Below the pieces are notes generated by a model. That model saw only the letters and a program-made list of their open reading frames with translations, had not been told where the DNA came from and did not search any database. The translations under genes and the position numbers were made by a program. Below, one piece after another: positions 16,290-25,078 of a stretch of DNA of 64,000 bases. The DNA comes from Streptomyces sp. NBC_01224. Its GTDB lineage: Bacteria > Actinomycetota > Actinomycetes > Streptomycetales > Streptomycetaceae. Each line of letters begins with the position of its first letter. The stretch's first letter is position 1. The stretch covers positions 4,769,001 to 4,833,000 of the forward strand of contig NZ_CP108529.1 of the NCBI RefSeq assembly GCF_036002945.1. The letters run 5' to 3'.

Positions 16290-16684
16290 TGGAGGAACCC
16301 CGCGCTCTCTGGCCGTGCCGGTCACGTCGTTCTCGGATTGTACGGAGACCACCTCCCCCGGTCGCCCTTTGGATCAAGGCCACGGGTGGATCGAGGCCCC
16401 CGGTCGGGTGACGTCCGGGCCCCCGCGATCATCCCGGGCGCCTGCTGTTGGAGTGGCGCCGGGCTGTCCGTTGGCGTGGTGTGCGGTCCGGGAGGGGCCG
16501 GGTGCCTAGGGTCGGCGGCTGACGGACCGCTGTCGGCGTGGATCGGGTTGAATCGCCCGGCGTCGGTGACGGCTCCTCCTCAACGGCGTTCCCCTGCCAT
16601 CGCCTCGCATTGCGGTGGCAGGGGACGCCGACCGTCTCTACGACGATCTGCGCAAAACGGCTGCCTCGCGACCTTCGCCGATAC
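16290..16684. other. Intergenic region between SDR and CrcB genes
   Basis: No gene is recognised. The stretch holds the hairpin at 16591-16624; the rest has no visible structure. Confidence 0.4.
16591..16624 (-). terminator. Hairpin terminator after the fluoride-exporter operon
   Basis: CCCCTGCCATCGC pairs with GCGGTGGCAGGGG (13 bp, one G-U) around an 8-base loop. GGCGT/ACGCC bases outside can extend the stem past a bulge. There is no T-run, as is usual in this genus. Confidence 0.6.
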
Positions 16685-17059
16685 CTACGACCACAGCGCC
16701 TCGGCGGCCGAGACACCGGCGAACGCCGCGCCCAGCCCCGCCACCACGCTCGCCACCACATTGGCCGCCGCGTAGAACTTCGCCCCGTCCTCGGCCAGCC
16801 GCAGCGTCTCGTAACTGAAGGTCGAGTACGTGGTGAGCGCCCCGCACAGTCCCGTACCGAGCAGCAGTTGCAGGTGGGAGGAGGCGGCGCCTGCCGCGAC
16901 CGCACCGGTCAGCAGGCCGAGGATCAGCGATCCGGTCACGTTCACCGCGAAGGTGCCCCACGGGAAGACGGTGTCGTGCCGGGACTGCACCGCCCGGTCG
17001 GTCAGATACCGCAGGGGTGCCCCGACCGCCGCACCGACGATCACCAACAGCCAGTTCAC
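16685..17059 (-). CDS. crcB: CrcB/Fluc fluoride channel subunit
   Basis: Small four-helix membrane protein (124 aa) of the fluoride exporter family. The diagnostic segments are present: APLRYLTDR near the N-terminus, WGTFAVNVTGSLILGLL, GLCGALTTYSTFSYE and a final helix. GTG 17059 follows GGGAGCGGAACC and overlaps the DUF190 stop by four bases (GTGA). It is the third gene of a CrcB-DUF190-CrcB operon. Two different CrcB subunits usually mean an antiparallel heterodimer. Confidence 0.93.
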   Translation of the reverse strand: MNWLLVIVGAAVGAPLRYLTDRAVQSRHDTVFPWGTFAVNVTGSLILGLLTGAVAAGAASSHLQLLLGTGLCGALTTYSTFSYETLRLAEDGAKFYAAANVVASVVAGLGAAFAGVSAAEALWS

Positions 17060-17412
17060 CGGTTCCGCTCCCGGTCGTCGCCGTAGTGGACGACCTCGCA
17101 GCTGTCCAGGACGACCAGACCGCCGTCCATGACCAGCTCTTCGATGAGCGGCAGGAACGCACGGATCCGCTCTTCCGCGTCCACGATCACGACCGCCACC
17201 GGCAGGTCCTCGCTCAGTGAGAGCAGCCGCTGGGTGTGGATCATCGACGAGGCGCCGAACCCCTCGATCCCGCGGAACACACTCGCGCCCGACAGCCCCG
17301 CCTTGTGCGCCCGGTGCACGATCTCCGTGTACACCGGCCTGTGGTGCCACCCGTCGGACTCGCCGACGAAGACCGTCAGGCGCAATGCCCGTTCCGTGTT
17401 CGGCGTCGTCAT
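17056..17412 (-). CDS. DUF190 domain protein
   Basis: A 118-aa PII-like (GlnB-fold) protein of the DUF190 family: RLTVFVGESDGWHHRPVYTE, then GLSGASVFRGIEGFG and a DLPVAVVIVDAEERI strand. DUF190 proteins are often encoded beside CrcB channels and may act as a nucleotide-responsive or channel-associated subunit; that role is inference. The ATG follows GGAGG, and the gene overlaps both neighbours by four bases, so the three are cotranslated. Confidence 0.9.
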   Translation of the reverse strand: MTTPNTERALRLTVFVGESDGWHHRPVYTEIVHRAHKAGLSGASVFRGIEGFGASSMIHTQRLLSLSEDLPVAVVIVDAEERIRAFLPLIEELVMDGGLVVLDSCEVVHYGDDRERNR

Positions 17413-17819
17413 GACTGCCTCCACGCCAGCACGCGGCGGGTCGCCCACACCGCACTCCACACCGCCGCGAGGGCCGCGCACAGTGTCAGTCCCAGATACG
17501 CCAGGCCGGTACGGGCCCGGTCGGCGTCGACGAGGCGCTCGATGTCCACCGCGTATGTGGAGAACGTGGTGAACCCGCCCAGCACCCCCGTACCGAAGAA
17601 CGGCCGCACCAGCCGGTGCGCCGCCCACACCTCGCTGATCACCACCATGAACACACCGATCACCGCGCAGCCGACGACATTCACGACCAGCGTCGTCCAG
17701 GGGAAGCCGCCGGGGGCGGTCGGCCAGATCAGCGCGGCCCCGTAGCGGGCGCACGCTCCGAGTGCACCGCCGAGCGCGACCACCGCGACGACGGAACCTT
17801 GGGGATTCCGGGCTCCCAT
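17409..17819 (-). CDS. crcB: CrcB/Fluc fluoride channel subunit (second paralogue)
   Basis: A 136-aa four-helix CrcB protein, first gene of the operon. GGALGACARYGAAL, FPWTTLVVNVVGCAVIG and FFGTGVLGGFTTFSTYAVD are the signature segments. The start ATG 17819 lies downstream of GGAGACACG; the frame is open to 17900. It differs clearly from the other copy, consistent with dual-topology heterodimers. No fluoride-riboswitch core is evident in the leader. Confidence 0.92.
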   Translation of the reverse strand: MGARNPQGSVVAVVALGGALGACARYGAALIWPTAPGGFPWTTLVVNVVGCAVIGVFMVVISEVWAAHRLVRPFFGTGVLGGFTTFSTYAVDIERLVDADRARTGLAYLGLTLCAALAAVWSAVWATRRVLAWRQS

Positions 17820-17996
17820 GCGCACGTGTCTCCTGCCTGCTACACGCACCAGGCTATCGCCGCCGCCCCGAAGGAGCGTGTCGGGCCCGTCACCCGCCAC
17901 TCAGTACCGAAAAGGGAGACCGCCCGGAAGCCGTCGGGCTGACGGCGCCGGGCGGCGCGGCTTCCCGGTCCGGGACCCGAGGGCCCGGACGAAGGC

Positions 17997-18452
17997 CTAC
18001 CAGGTCTTGCCCGGGGGCTGCTTGGTGGTGACGTTGATGCGGTTGAAGAGGTTCGTCAGACCGATGGAGAGGACCAGGGCCGAGAGCTCCTTCTCGGTGA
18101 AGTGATCGGCGGCCGCGTTCCAGATGTCGTCCGGCACCGGGTCGGAGCGGTCGCTGAGCCGGGTGGAGGCCTCCGCGAGCGCGAGCGCGGCCCGCTCCGC
18201 GTCCGTGAAGTAGGGCGCCTCCCGCCAGGCCGACACCGCGAAGAGCCGCTCGTCGCTCTCACCTGCCTTCCTGGCGTTGCGTACGTGTCCTTCGACGCAG
18301 AAGGTGCAGCCGTTGATCTGGCTCACCCGCAGACCGACGAGTTCGAGTGTCGTCTCCGCCAGGCCGCCCTTGTTGATGGCCTTGACGAGGCCCAGCAGGG
18401 GCGGCAACGCCTCGGGAATGATCTCGGCCGGGTTCTGTATACGTGCCTGCAT
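17997..18452 (-). CDS. AhpD-like carboxymuconolactone decarboxylase family protein
   Basis: A 151-aa protein of the CMD/AhpD family. The redox motif is GCTFCVEGH (Cys49, Cys52, His56), the AhpD-type active site used in peroxide defence. The ATG is preceded by AAGGAGAG. The gene stands alone; the IS element begins 208 bases upstream. A peroxidase role is likely from the CxxC, but the partner is unknown. Confidence 0.9.
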   Translation of the reverse strand: MQARIQNPAEIIPEALPPLLGLVKAINKGGLAETTLELVGLRVSQINGCTFCVEGHVRNARKAGESDERLFAVSAWREAPYFTDAERAALALAEASTRLSDRSDPVPDDIWNAAADHFTEKELSALVLSIGLTNLFNRINVTTKQPPGKTW

Positions 18453-18780
18453 GTGATGACTCTCCTTCGATATCCGTCGCGGCCGCGTTCCCGCCGCGTC
18501 TTCATTGCACTGACGGATGCCGGAGAGAAAGTGTGACGAGCGGCCGGGGAATCCGGCGCCACCTGCAGTTCTCGTGGTGAATTCGAGGTGCTTTGTTCGG
18601 CGGACGCAGAGCAGAATGAAGCATTCCGCTTTCCGTCGGGTCAGGATGCCCGGATGCTAGTAGGGCTTTGTTAGGTCCTGTGGTGGGGTTCGGGGGTTGG
18701 TGCGGGTTGGCCGCATATCGAGCAGGCGCCGGTCCAGGTGGCCAGGAGGGCCTGGAGTTCGCGGAGGACCGCGTAGAGGG

Positions 18781-20043
18781 TCAGGCCGGCGCAGGGGCTT
18801 TTGGGTCGAGTCTGAGCAGGGTGCAGAAGGCCTGGGCGAGGGAGGCGAGGGTGACGTGGCGGTGCCAGCCGAGGTAGTTGCGGCCCTCGAAGTGGTCCAG
18901 GCCGAGGCCGTCCTTGAGCTCGCGGTAGTCGTGTTCAACTCTCCAGCGGATCTTGGCGATTCGCACCAGCTCGCGCAGTGGAATGTCGGCGGGCAGCGTC
19001 GAGAGCCAGTAGTCGGTGGGCTCGGCAGAGTCGGGAGGCCACTCGACGAGCAGCCAGCATTCGGGCAGGGAGCCGTCGGCGGCGCGGCGGATGGACCGGT
19101 TGGCCGGGCGGACCCGTAGGGCCAGGAATTGCGAGCGCATCTCGGCCCGTGGGTTGTGCTTGGTGGCCTTGCTGCCCTGACGCCAGGTAACGGTGCGGGT
19201 GGCCGCTTGCCCGGCGGCCAGGGCCAGCACGCGCAGGGTGGTGTGCGGCTGGGGGTAGGCGGACACGGGAGGGCGGCCCTGCCCGGAGTACGGCGGACGC
19301 TCGGGCGTGGCGTCGCCCGGGTGCGCGGTCGTGGTGGCCTTGACCGCGACCGCGTAGGTCAGGCCTCGTTCGGTCAGACCCTCTCGAAAGCCCGTGGCGT
19401 CGCCGTATCCGGCATCGGCGACGACCGGCAGGCCCGGCAACTCCCAGTCCCCGCGAACCTCGTCGAGCATGTCCAGGGCCAGGCGCCACTTCTCCCGGTG
19501 GCGAGCAGTCTCGGGGATGCCGGCCTTGGCGCGGCGCCGGCGGATCGCCGAAGCCAGCAGCGCGTCCTCGGTATGTTTGGTGTCGTCCCAGCCCTCGGGC
19601 AGGAACAGACGCCAGTCGACGGCCGAGGAGGCGCGGTCGCTGACCAGGTTCACACTGACCCCGATCTGGCAGTTGCCCCGCTTGCCCAGCGCGCCGCAGT
19701 ACATCCGCGCCACCCCTGGCGAGTCGTAGCCGTCCTTGGGGAAGCCGACATCGTCAATCGCGTACGCCTCGGGCGAGATGTGCGCCGCGGCCCAACGGGC
19801 CAGCCGCTCACGGACCTTGGCGTAGTCCCAGGTGGAGGAGGACACGAACTGCTGGAGCTGCTGGTGGTCCACGCCCAGGCGCTCGGCCATCGGCTGCATC
19901 GACTTGCGCTTGCCGTCCAGCATCAGCCCGCGCAGGTACAACTCACCCTTGGCCCGCTGGTCCCGACGCGCCAACGAGCCCAGCATCTCGGCCGCGAACG
20001 CCTCCAGACGCGGACGGACCTCTTCCATCTCCTCAGGAGTCAC
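18781..20043 (-). CDS. IS701-family transposase, with possible -1 frameshift extension
   Basis: DDE transposase of 420 aa in the zero frame. Recognisable blocks are YAIDDVGFPKDG (first catalytic Asp), VADAGYGDATGFREGL (second), and WRVEHDYRELKDGLGLDHFE near the C-terminus (catalytic Glu with the Y-x2-LK context). The start is GTG 20043; the frame is open to TTG 20097 inside the end repeat. The zero frame stops at 18781, but the -1 frame continues with GLTLYAVLRELQALLATWTG and a CxxC to 18671, a tail I associate with full-length members. A slippery heptamer lies at the junction (see 18799-18805). Confidence 0.92.
   Translation of the reverse strand: MTPEEMEEVRPRLEAFAAEMLGSLARRDQRAKGELYLRGLMLDGKRKSMQPMAERLGVDHQQLQQFVSSSTWDYAKVRERLARWAAAHISPEAYAIDDVGFPKDGYDSPGVARMYCGALGKRGNCQIGVSVNLVSDRASSAVDWRLFLPEGWDDTKHTEDALLASAIRRRRAKAGIPETARHREKWRLALDMLDEVRGDWELPGLPVVADAGYGDATGFREGLTERGLTYAVAVKATTTAHPGDATPERPPYSGQGRPPVSAYPQPHTTLRVLALAAGQAATRTVTWRQGSKATKHNPRAEMRSQFLALRVRPANRSIRRAADGSLPECWLLVEWPPDSAEPTDYWLSTLPADIPLRELVRIAKIRWRVEHDYRELKDGLGLDHFEGRNYLGWHRHVTLASLAQAFCTLLRLDPKAPAPA
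18799..18805 (-). other. Slippery heptamer C CCA AAA near the transposase stop
   Basis: On the coding strand the codons are GAC CCA AAA GCC. C-CCA-AAA is a textbook X-XXY-YYZ site in the correct phase for -1 slippage. The zero frame ends seven codons after it, at 18781. The -1 frame adds about 42 residues and ends at TAA 18671. A small CGCGG-TCCT-CCGCG hairpin lies about 25 bases downstream, farther than ideal for a stimulator. Confidence 0.55.
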
Positions 20044-20214
20044 AACTGAAAGAAGATCACAATCTATCCAACGAGGATCACTTGGGGTACCTAACAAAGC
20101 CCTACTAGGCTCGCGCGATCCTGCGCGGGGACGAACCGGGAAACGAACCGGAGAACATCCGGGGATGACGCAGGGGGATGCAAGAGCACCTCAAGGGGGC
20201 ACGAGGAAATGGCC

Positions 20215-20952
20215 ATGGAGAAGACCTCGCCGAAGATTGTGGTGGTCGTGCCCACCTACAACGAGCGGACGAACCTGCCCGTCCTCGTGAATCTCCTGAT
20301 GGATCTGGGCCTGCCCGACCTGCATATTCTTGTGGTGGACGACAATTCGCCGGACGGCACGGGCGAGGTCGCGGACAAACTCTCGGCCGACACCGCCAAG
20401 ACGGTCGGCGTGCTGCACCGCAAGGAGAAGGACGGGCTGGGACGCGCCTACGTGGCCGGCATGACCCGCGCACTCGCCGAGGGCGCGGACGTGGTGGTCC
20501 AGATGGACGCCGACCTCTCCCACCCGGCGTCGAGACTCCCGGTCATGATCGAGACACTGCTCGCCGAGGATGCCGCCGTGGTGATCGGCTCCCGCTATGT
20601 GGCGGGCGGTTCGCTCGCCACGGAGTGGCCCTGGCACCGCAAGGCGCTCTCCGTATGGGCGAATTTCTATGTGAACGCGATCCTGCGGCTGCGGGTGAAG
20701 GACGCCACCGCCGGTTTCAAGGCCTGGCGGGCATCGGCACTGAAGGCGATCGATGTGTCCTCGGTCCGCAGCAACGGCTATTCGTTCCAGGTGGAGATGA
20801 ACTACCGCACGGTCAAACGCCATTTGAGGATCGTCGAGGTACCGATCCGGTTCGAGGAGCGGGTCGAGGGCGAATCGAAGCTCGGCCTGAGCGTGCAGAT
20901 CGAGTCCGCCCTCGCACCCTGGAAGCTGCTGTTCGGCAGGGACACCCACTGA
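20215..20952 (+). CDS. ppm1: Polyprenol monophosphomannose synthase (GT2, Dpm1/Ppm1-like)
   Basis: Glycosyltransferase family 2 enzyme of 245 aa expected to transfer mannose from GDP-mannose to polyprenyl phosphate, giving the donor for protein O-mannosylation and lipoglycans. VVVVPTYNERTNL, VVDDNSPDGTGE, QMDADLSHP (DxD metal site) and GSRYVAGGS are diagnostic, as is the FEERVEGESKL tail. The enzyme has no membrane domain or acyltransferase half, matching Dpm1-type synthases. ATG 20215 has GAGGAA at better spacing than ATG 20209. The IS element ends 110 bases upstream and may affect its promoter. Confidence 0.9.
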   Translation: MEKTSPKIVVVVPTYNERTNLPVLVNLLMDLGLPDLHILVVDDNSPDGTGEVADKLSADTAKTVGVLHRKEKDGLGRAYVAGMTRALAEGADVVVQMDADLSHPASRLPVMIETLLAEDAAVVIGSRYVAGGSLATEWPWHRKALSVWANFYVNAILRLRVKDATAGFKAWRASALKAIDVSSVRSNGYSFQVEMNYRTVKRHLRIVEVPIRFEERVEGESKLGLSVQIESALAPWKLLFGRDTH

Positions 20953-21042
20953 TTTCGGGTGGGGAGTTCGGGGGCTAACCCCACCCGATGTCGTCATGCC
21001 TCCCGGATGGGCCGGGAGCCTCGGCTCAACAAGGCTTGCAGC

Positions 21043-22575
21043 ATGACGACTTACCGCAGATCCGCCGCGTTCATCGCCGTGTCCGTCACAGCCGCCGCCA
21101 CCGCTCTGACCGGAGCCGTCACCCCGTCGGCCCACGCCGACGGTGCCGCGGGGACCGCCGCTCCCGCCACCGCCTCCGTCCCCGCGCTCGACTGGCAGCC
21201 GTGTGCCGAGGACGGCGGCCCCGCCGCGCAGGAGTGCGCCGAGCTGCCCGTACCGCTCGACTACCGGAGACCGGACGGTCCGCAGCTCGGCCTCGCGGTG
21301 ACCCGGGTGCGCAGCGACCGCCCCTCGGCCCGTCGCGGGACGCTGCTGGTGATCCCCGGTGGCCCCGGCTCGTCAGGGGTGCAGCGGGTGACACAGAAGG
21401 GGGCGCAGCTGCAGCGGGAGACGGCGGGGCAGTACGACATCGTCAGCCTCGACCCGCGTGGCATCGGCGGAAGCACGAAGGCGAGCTGCGGGCTCGCCCC
21501 GGAGGACCGGGAGCTGGTGAATCTGCGGTCCTGGCCCGCCGCCGACGGTTCGATCACCGAGAACGTGGAGCGGTCGCGGCGGATCGCCGAAGCGTGTGCC
21601 CGCAACGGGGGAGCGCTGCTGCGGAGCTTTACCACGGCCAACGAGGTACGGGACATCGACCGCTTCCGGCAGGCGCTGGGCGAGAAGAAACTGTCGGTCT
21701 GGGGGAGCTCGTACGGCACCTATGTGGGCGCCGTGTACGCCCAGAAGTACCCGCAGCACACGGACCGCCTGGTGCTGGACAGCAGCGGCGACCCCGACCC
21801 GTCGCGCGTCGAGCAGGGCTGGCTGGCGAACATGGCGGTGGGCGCGGACGACCGCTTCCCCGACTTCGCACGATGGGCCGCGGATCCGGCCCGGGAGGCG
21901 GAGGGGCTGCGGCTGGCCGAACGCGCCGAGGACGTAAGGCCGTTGGTCCTGGAGCTGGCGGCGCGACTGGACCGTGAGCCGAAGGAGTCCACCACGGCGG
22001 GCGTCCCGCTGACCGGCAACCGGCTGCGGCAGGCGATCCAGCTCGCCCTGTACAGGGACAGTGCCTTCGCCCGGTTGGCTGGGCTCGTTCAGGAGGCCCG
22101 GGACGCGTCGGTGAAGCCCGTCCTGCCCGCCGAACTGGCCGGGCCGATGCCGGACCAGGACGCGGCGGTCGTGATCGGTGTGATCTGCAACGACGTGCGC
22201 TGGCCGGGCAGCATCCCGTCGTACCGGCGCGCCGTCGCCGCCGACCGCGTGAAGCACCCGCTCACCGCCGGAATGCCGGCGAACATCACACCGTGCGCCT
22301 TCTGGAAGGACGCCCCCGTGGAGCGGCCGACCAGGATCACGGACGAGGGACCGTCCAACATCCTGATGATCCAGGGCCTCCGTGACCCGGCGACCCCGTA
22401 CTCCGGCGCCCTGAAGATGCGCGAGGCCCTCGGCGACCGGGCCCGCCTGGTCGCGGTCGGCCACGGCGGGCACGGCCTCTACCTGGGCAACGGCAATGCC
22501 TGCGGCGACCGCGCGGTCACCACGTTCCTGACGACGGGGACGCGGCCGGAGCAGGACACGTACTGCGCGGACTGA
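21043..22575 (+). CDS. Secreted tripeptidyl-aminopeptidase-like alpha/beta hydrolase
   Basis: Exported 510-aa serine peptidase-like hydrolase (SlpD/TAP group). A signal peptide covers about residues 1-31 (basic TYRRSAAF, hydrophobic core, cleavage after SAHA). The oxyanion motif PGGPGSSG, the nucleophile elbow GSSYGTY and the C-terminal TAP-like domain with the QGLRDPATP and VAVGHGGHGLY blocks (Asp and His of the triad) follow. Its length fits the Streptomyces family that trims N-terminal tripeptides from secreted proteins. It is a single gene ending at a hairpin. Confidence 0.9.
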   Translation: MTTYRRSAAFIAVSVTAAATALTGAVTPSAHADGAAGTAAPATASVPALDWQPCAEDGGPAAQECAELPVPLDYRRPDGPQLGLAVTRVRSDRPSARRGTLLVIPGGPGSSGVQRVTQKGAQLQRETAGQYDIVSLDPRGIGGSTKASCGLAPEDRELVNLRSWPAADGSITENVERSRRIAEACARNGGALLRSFTTANEVRDIDRFRQALGEKKLSVWGSSYGTYVGAVYAQKYPQHTDRLVLDSSGDPDPSRVEQGWLANMAVGADDRFPDFARWAADPAREAEGLRLAERAEDVRPLVLELAARLDREPKESTTAGVPLTGNRLRQAIQLALYRDSAFARLAGLVQEARDASVKPVLPAELAGPMPDQDAAVVIGVICNDVRWPGSIPSYRRAVAADRVKHPLTAGMPANITPCAFWKDAPVERPTRITDEGPSNILMIQGLRDPATPYSGALKMREALGDRARLVAVGHGGHGLYLGNGNACGDRAVTTFLTTGTRPEQDTYCAD

Positions 22576-22578
22576 ATG

Positions 22579-22622
22579 GACTGCGCGGGGCGGCGCCCGG
22601 TGCGGGGCGGCTCCGCGCAGTC
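22579..22622. terminator. Bidirectional hairpin between convergent genes
   Basis: GACTGCGCGG at 22579-22588 pairs perfectly with CCGCGCAGTC at 22613-22622, with GC-rich bases between that can fold further. It sits between the peptidase (+) and the phosphoribosyltransferase (-). Confidence 0.55.
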
Positions 22623-22679
22623 GCGGACGTCCTTCGCTCCGCCCGCTTCACGGACGGGGGCGGCCCGGCCGTCGGCCGC

Positions 22680-23342
22680 TCAGTCGCTGCCGGGCGGCAC
22701 CTGTCCGGTGTACCGGGCCTGTGTCAGCAGGGAGATGACCTCCTCGTCGGAGGTCTGCGAGAAGTCCCGGTACCACTCGCCGACGGCGTAGAACAGGCGC
22801 GGCGTGGACAGACACACCACCTCGTCCGCGCACTGCCGCAGTCGGGCGACCGCGTCCGGCGGCGCCACCGGTACGGCCGCCAGCAGTCGTGCCGGGTTCT
22901 GCGCCCGTACCACCTGGCAGGCGGCCTCGGCCGTGGCGCCGGTCGCGACGCCGTCGTCCACGACGATGACGGTCCGGCCTTCGAGCGGCGTCCGCGGCCT
23001 GCCCGCGCGGTAGGTCTGCGCCCGGCGTACGAGCTCCGCCGCCTCGACCCGCTCGACCGCCGCGAGATCCTGCTTCCCGGCCCAGAGGTGGCTGACGACG
23101 TCCTCGTTGATGACCCGCACCCCGCCCTCGCCGATAGCGCCGAACGCCACTTCCTCGTGGTGCGGCACGCCGAGTTTGCGGACCACGATCACATCGAGCT
23201 GGGCGCCGAGCATCTGCGCCACCTGGAAGGCCACCGGGACTCCGCCGCGGGGCAGACCCAGCACGACGGGGTTCTCCCGCTCCAGATGCCGGAGCGCCTC
23301 GGCCAGCTGCTGTCCCGCATCCTCGCGATCGGCGAACAGCAC
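22680..23342 (-). CDS. Phosphoribosyltransferase-family protein
   Basis: A 220-aa type I PRTase-fold protein. The PRPP-binding loop is VIVVDDGVATGATAEAA and the N-terminal loop is GLPRGGVPVAFQVA. This is the actinobacterial group sometimes fused or linked to dienelactone hydrolases, whose substrate base is unknown. The start is GTG 23342 behind GGGGGTGG. It is divergent from the HAD gene, with 119 bases between. Confidence 0.87.
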   Translation of the reverse strand: MLFADREDAGQQLAEALRHLERENPVVLGLPRGGVPVAFQVAQMLGAQLDVIVVRKLGVPHHEEVAFGAIGEGGVRVINEDVVSHLWAGKQDLAAVERVEAAELVRRAQTYRAGRPRTPLEGRTVIVVDDGVATGATAEAACQVVRAQNPARLLAAVPVAPPDAVARLRQCADEVVCLSTPRLFYAVGEWYRDFSQTSDEEVISLLTQARYTGQVPPGSD

Positions 23343-23461
23343 GGTTGTCCACCCCCAACCAGGGGAGAGTGAGGGACCACGTGGGCACGTAGCCCACCTG
23401 GCTCCCTACTTCGAAACAACTCCATGTGCGGCGGCCGCGCAACTCGGGCAGGGTCGGTTGC

Positions 23462-24280
23462 ATGGGACGAATCGGAGCGGTCCTGATCGACATCGACGGT
23501 GTGCTCACGGTGTCCTGGAAGGCGCTGCCCGGCACCGTGGCGGCCATGGAGCGGCTGCGCGAGGCGGGTCTCCCGCTGGCGCTGGTCACCAACACCACCT
23601 CCCGCACCCGCGCTTCGATCGCCGAGAAACTGGTGGGCCAGGGCTTCCCCGTCTCCGCCGACGACATTCTCACCGCCCCCGCCGTCACCGCCGCTCATCT
23701 GCGGGAACACCATCCCGGAGCCCGCTGCCTGCTGATCAATACCGGCGACGTCCGGGACGATCTGACGGGCGTGACACTCGTCGACGAGGACAAGGAGGAG
23801 GAGTCCGGTTCGGCTCATGGCGGGGCGCCGGATGTCGTCGTCCTCGGCGGGGCCGGGGACGCCTTCACCTACGCGGCGCTCAACCGCGCCTTCCGCCATG
23901 TGCAGCGCGGCGCCCGGCTCGTCGCCATGCACCGGAACATGTACTGGCGCACGGCCGCCGGGCTCGACCTCGACACCGGCGCCTTCCTCCTGGGACTGGA
24001 GCGAGCCGCCCGCGTCGAGGCGGAGATCACCGGCAAACCCGCCGGGTCGTTCTTCGCCACGGCCCTGGCACACCTCGGCGCCACCGCGCCCCACGCCCTG
24101 ATGGTCGGCGACGACATCGAGTCCGACGTCCTGGCCGCCCAGCGCGCCGGGCTCACCGGCGTACTCGTCAGGACCGGCAAGTACCTCCCCGAGACACACC
24201 GGGCGGCCGACGGCGCCCCGGACCATGTGATCGACTCCTTCGCCGGTCTTCCCGCTCTGCTGGAGCGGCTGGGGGTGTGA
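23462..24280 (+). CDS. HAD-superfamily hydrolase, class IIA (NagD-like)
   Basis: A 272-aa phosphatase-type HAD protein. Motif I is LIDIDGVLT (D-x-D-G), motif II VTNTTS, a conserved Lys lies in EITGKPAG, and motif IV is MVGDDIESDVLAAQ. The cap between motifs II and III is of the IIA type. The insertion VDEDKEEESGSAHGG is a charged surface loop. It probably dephosphorylates a small metabolite; the substrate is unknown. Confidence 0.88.
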   Translation: MGRIGAVLIDIDGVLTVSWKALPGTVAAMERLREAGLPLALVTNTTSRTRASIAEKLVGQGFPVSADDILTAPAVTAAHLREHHPGARCLLINTGDVRDDLTGVTLVDEDKEEESGSAHGGAPDVVVLGGAGDAFTYAALNRAFRHVQRGARLVAMHRNMYWRTAAGLDLDTGAFLLGLERAARVEAEITGKPAGSFFATALAHLGATAPHALMVGDDIESDVLAAQRAGLTGVLVRTGKYLPETHRAADGAPDHVIDSFAGLPALLERLGV

Positions 24281-24301
24281 GGAAGCCGGGGCACCCGCCC
24301 C

Positions 24302-25078
24302 TCACCCGTCCCGCAGCCGGAACATCGCCGCCCCCGCCAGCAGCGCCGCTCCCGCCCAGGCCGCAAGAACGCCGAGGCCCGGCCAGGGGGCGATCGGCAG
24401 GGCGTCCAGGTTCTGGGTGGCCTGGACCGCCAGGCCCGCCGACGAGGGGGCGAACTCCTGCAGGCGCTCCCGCCAGGTCTCGTCGGCGACCATCAGCGCC
24501 ACCACGGGAAAGGCGTACAGCAGGCCCAGCACGGCCGTGATCGCGCCGGCCGTGTCCCGTACAACTGTCGCCGTCCCCAGGGAGAGCAGGGCGATCAGGG
24601 CCAGGTAGAGCACCGAGCCCGCGGCGGCACGCAGGGTCGGGGGCTCGGTGAAGGAGAGTGCGGCCGTGCCGAAGCCGTTGCCGGGGAGGAGGAGACGGCC
24701 GGCCAGCAGTGAGCCGAGGACCGCGAGTGTGCCCGCCGCCACGGCGGCCCCGGTGACGACCGTCGCCTTCGAGGCGAGGACCCGGGCGCGGCCGGGCACC
24801 GCCGTCAGCGTGACGCGTATGGTGCCCGTGCCGTACTCGCTGCTCATCGCCAGCACCGCGAGAACGGCGACCGCCGCCTGGCCGAGCCAGACACCGGTCA
24901 GGCAGAGCTTGACCGTGTCCTCGTGGCACTCGGCCGGGGACGGGCACTGGTCGGTCGAGACGGAGCCGGTGGCCGCCGCGCCGAGCGCCACCGTGAGTGC
25001 GGCGACGGCGAGCAGCAGCCACCACGTGCTGGGCAGAGTACGGAGCTTCGTCCACTCCGCGTGCAGGGCGCCCCTCAT
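24302..25078 (-). CDS. ABC transporter permease (ABC-2 type)
   Basis: A 258-aa six-helix exporter permease. It opens with HAEWTKLRTLPSTWWLLL, the characteristic start of actinobacterial ABC-2 permeases, and carries SSEYGTGTIRVTLTAVPGR, the conserved cytoplasmic coupling helix. Its ATG overlaps the stop of the second permease (ATGA). With the neighbouring permease and the ATPase it forms a three-gene exporter operon, divergent from a two-component system. Confidence 0.9.
   Translation of the reverse strand: MRGALHAEWTKLRTLPSTWWLLLAVAALTVALGAAATGSVSTDQCPSPAECHEDTVKLCLTGVWLGQAAVAVLAVLAMSSEYGTGTIRVTLTAVPGRARVLASKATVVTGAAVAAGTLAVLGSLLAGRLLLPGNGFGTAALSFTEPPTLRAAAGSVLYLALIALLSLGTATVVRDTAGAITAVLGLLYAFPVVALMVADETWRERLQEFAPSSAGLAVQATQNLDALPIAPWPGLGVLAAWAGAALLAGAAMFRLRDG

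Larger units (their letters stand above)
18661..20104 (-). mobile_element. IS701-family insertion sequence, intact, with CTAG target duplication
   Basis: A 1444-bp element bounded by perfect 16-bp inverted repeats: TAGGGCTTTGTTAGGT at 18661-18676 and its complement at 20089-20104. CTAG occurs directly outside both ends (18657-18660 and 20105-20108), a 4-bp target duplication. It contains one transposase gene on the minus strand. Intact ends and duplication suggest recent insertion. It sits between the AhpD-like gene and the mannose-phosphate synthase gene, 110 bases upstream of the latter. Confidence 0.93.

Noticed and set aside
17820..17940. Possible fluoride riboswitch upstream of the CrcB operon
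   Set aside because: The leader was read on the minus strand and the conserved core of the crcB motif is not there; GGCGGCGATAGCC is only a weak likeness.
20191..21135. 314-aa minus-strand frame over the mannose-phosphate synthase
   Set aside because: It is antisense to a GT2 enzyme with a DxD motif; no domain is seen in it.
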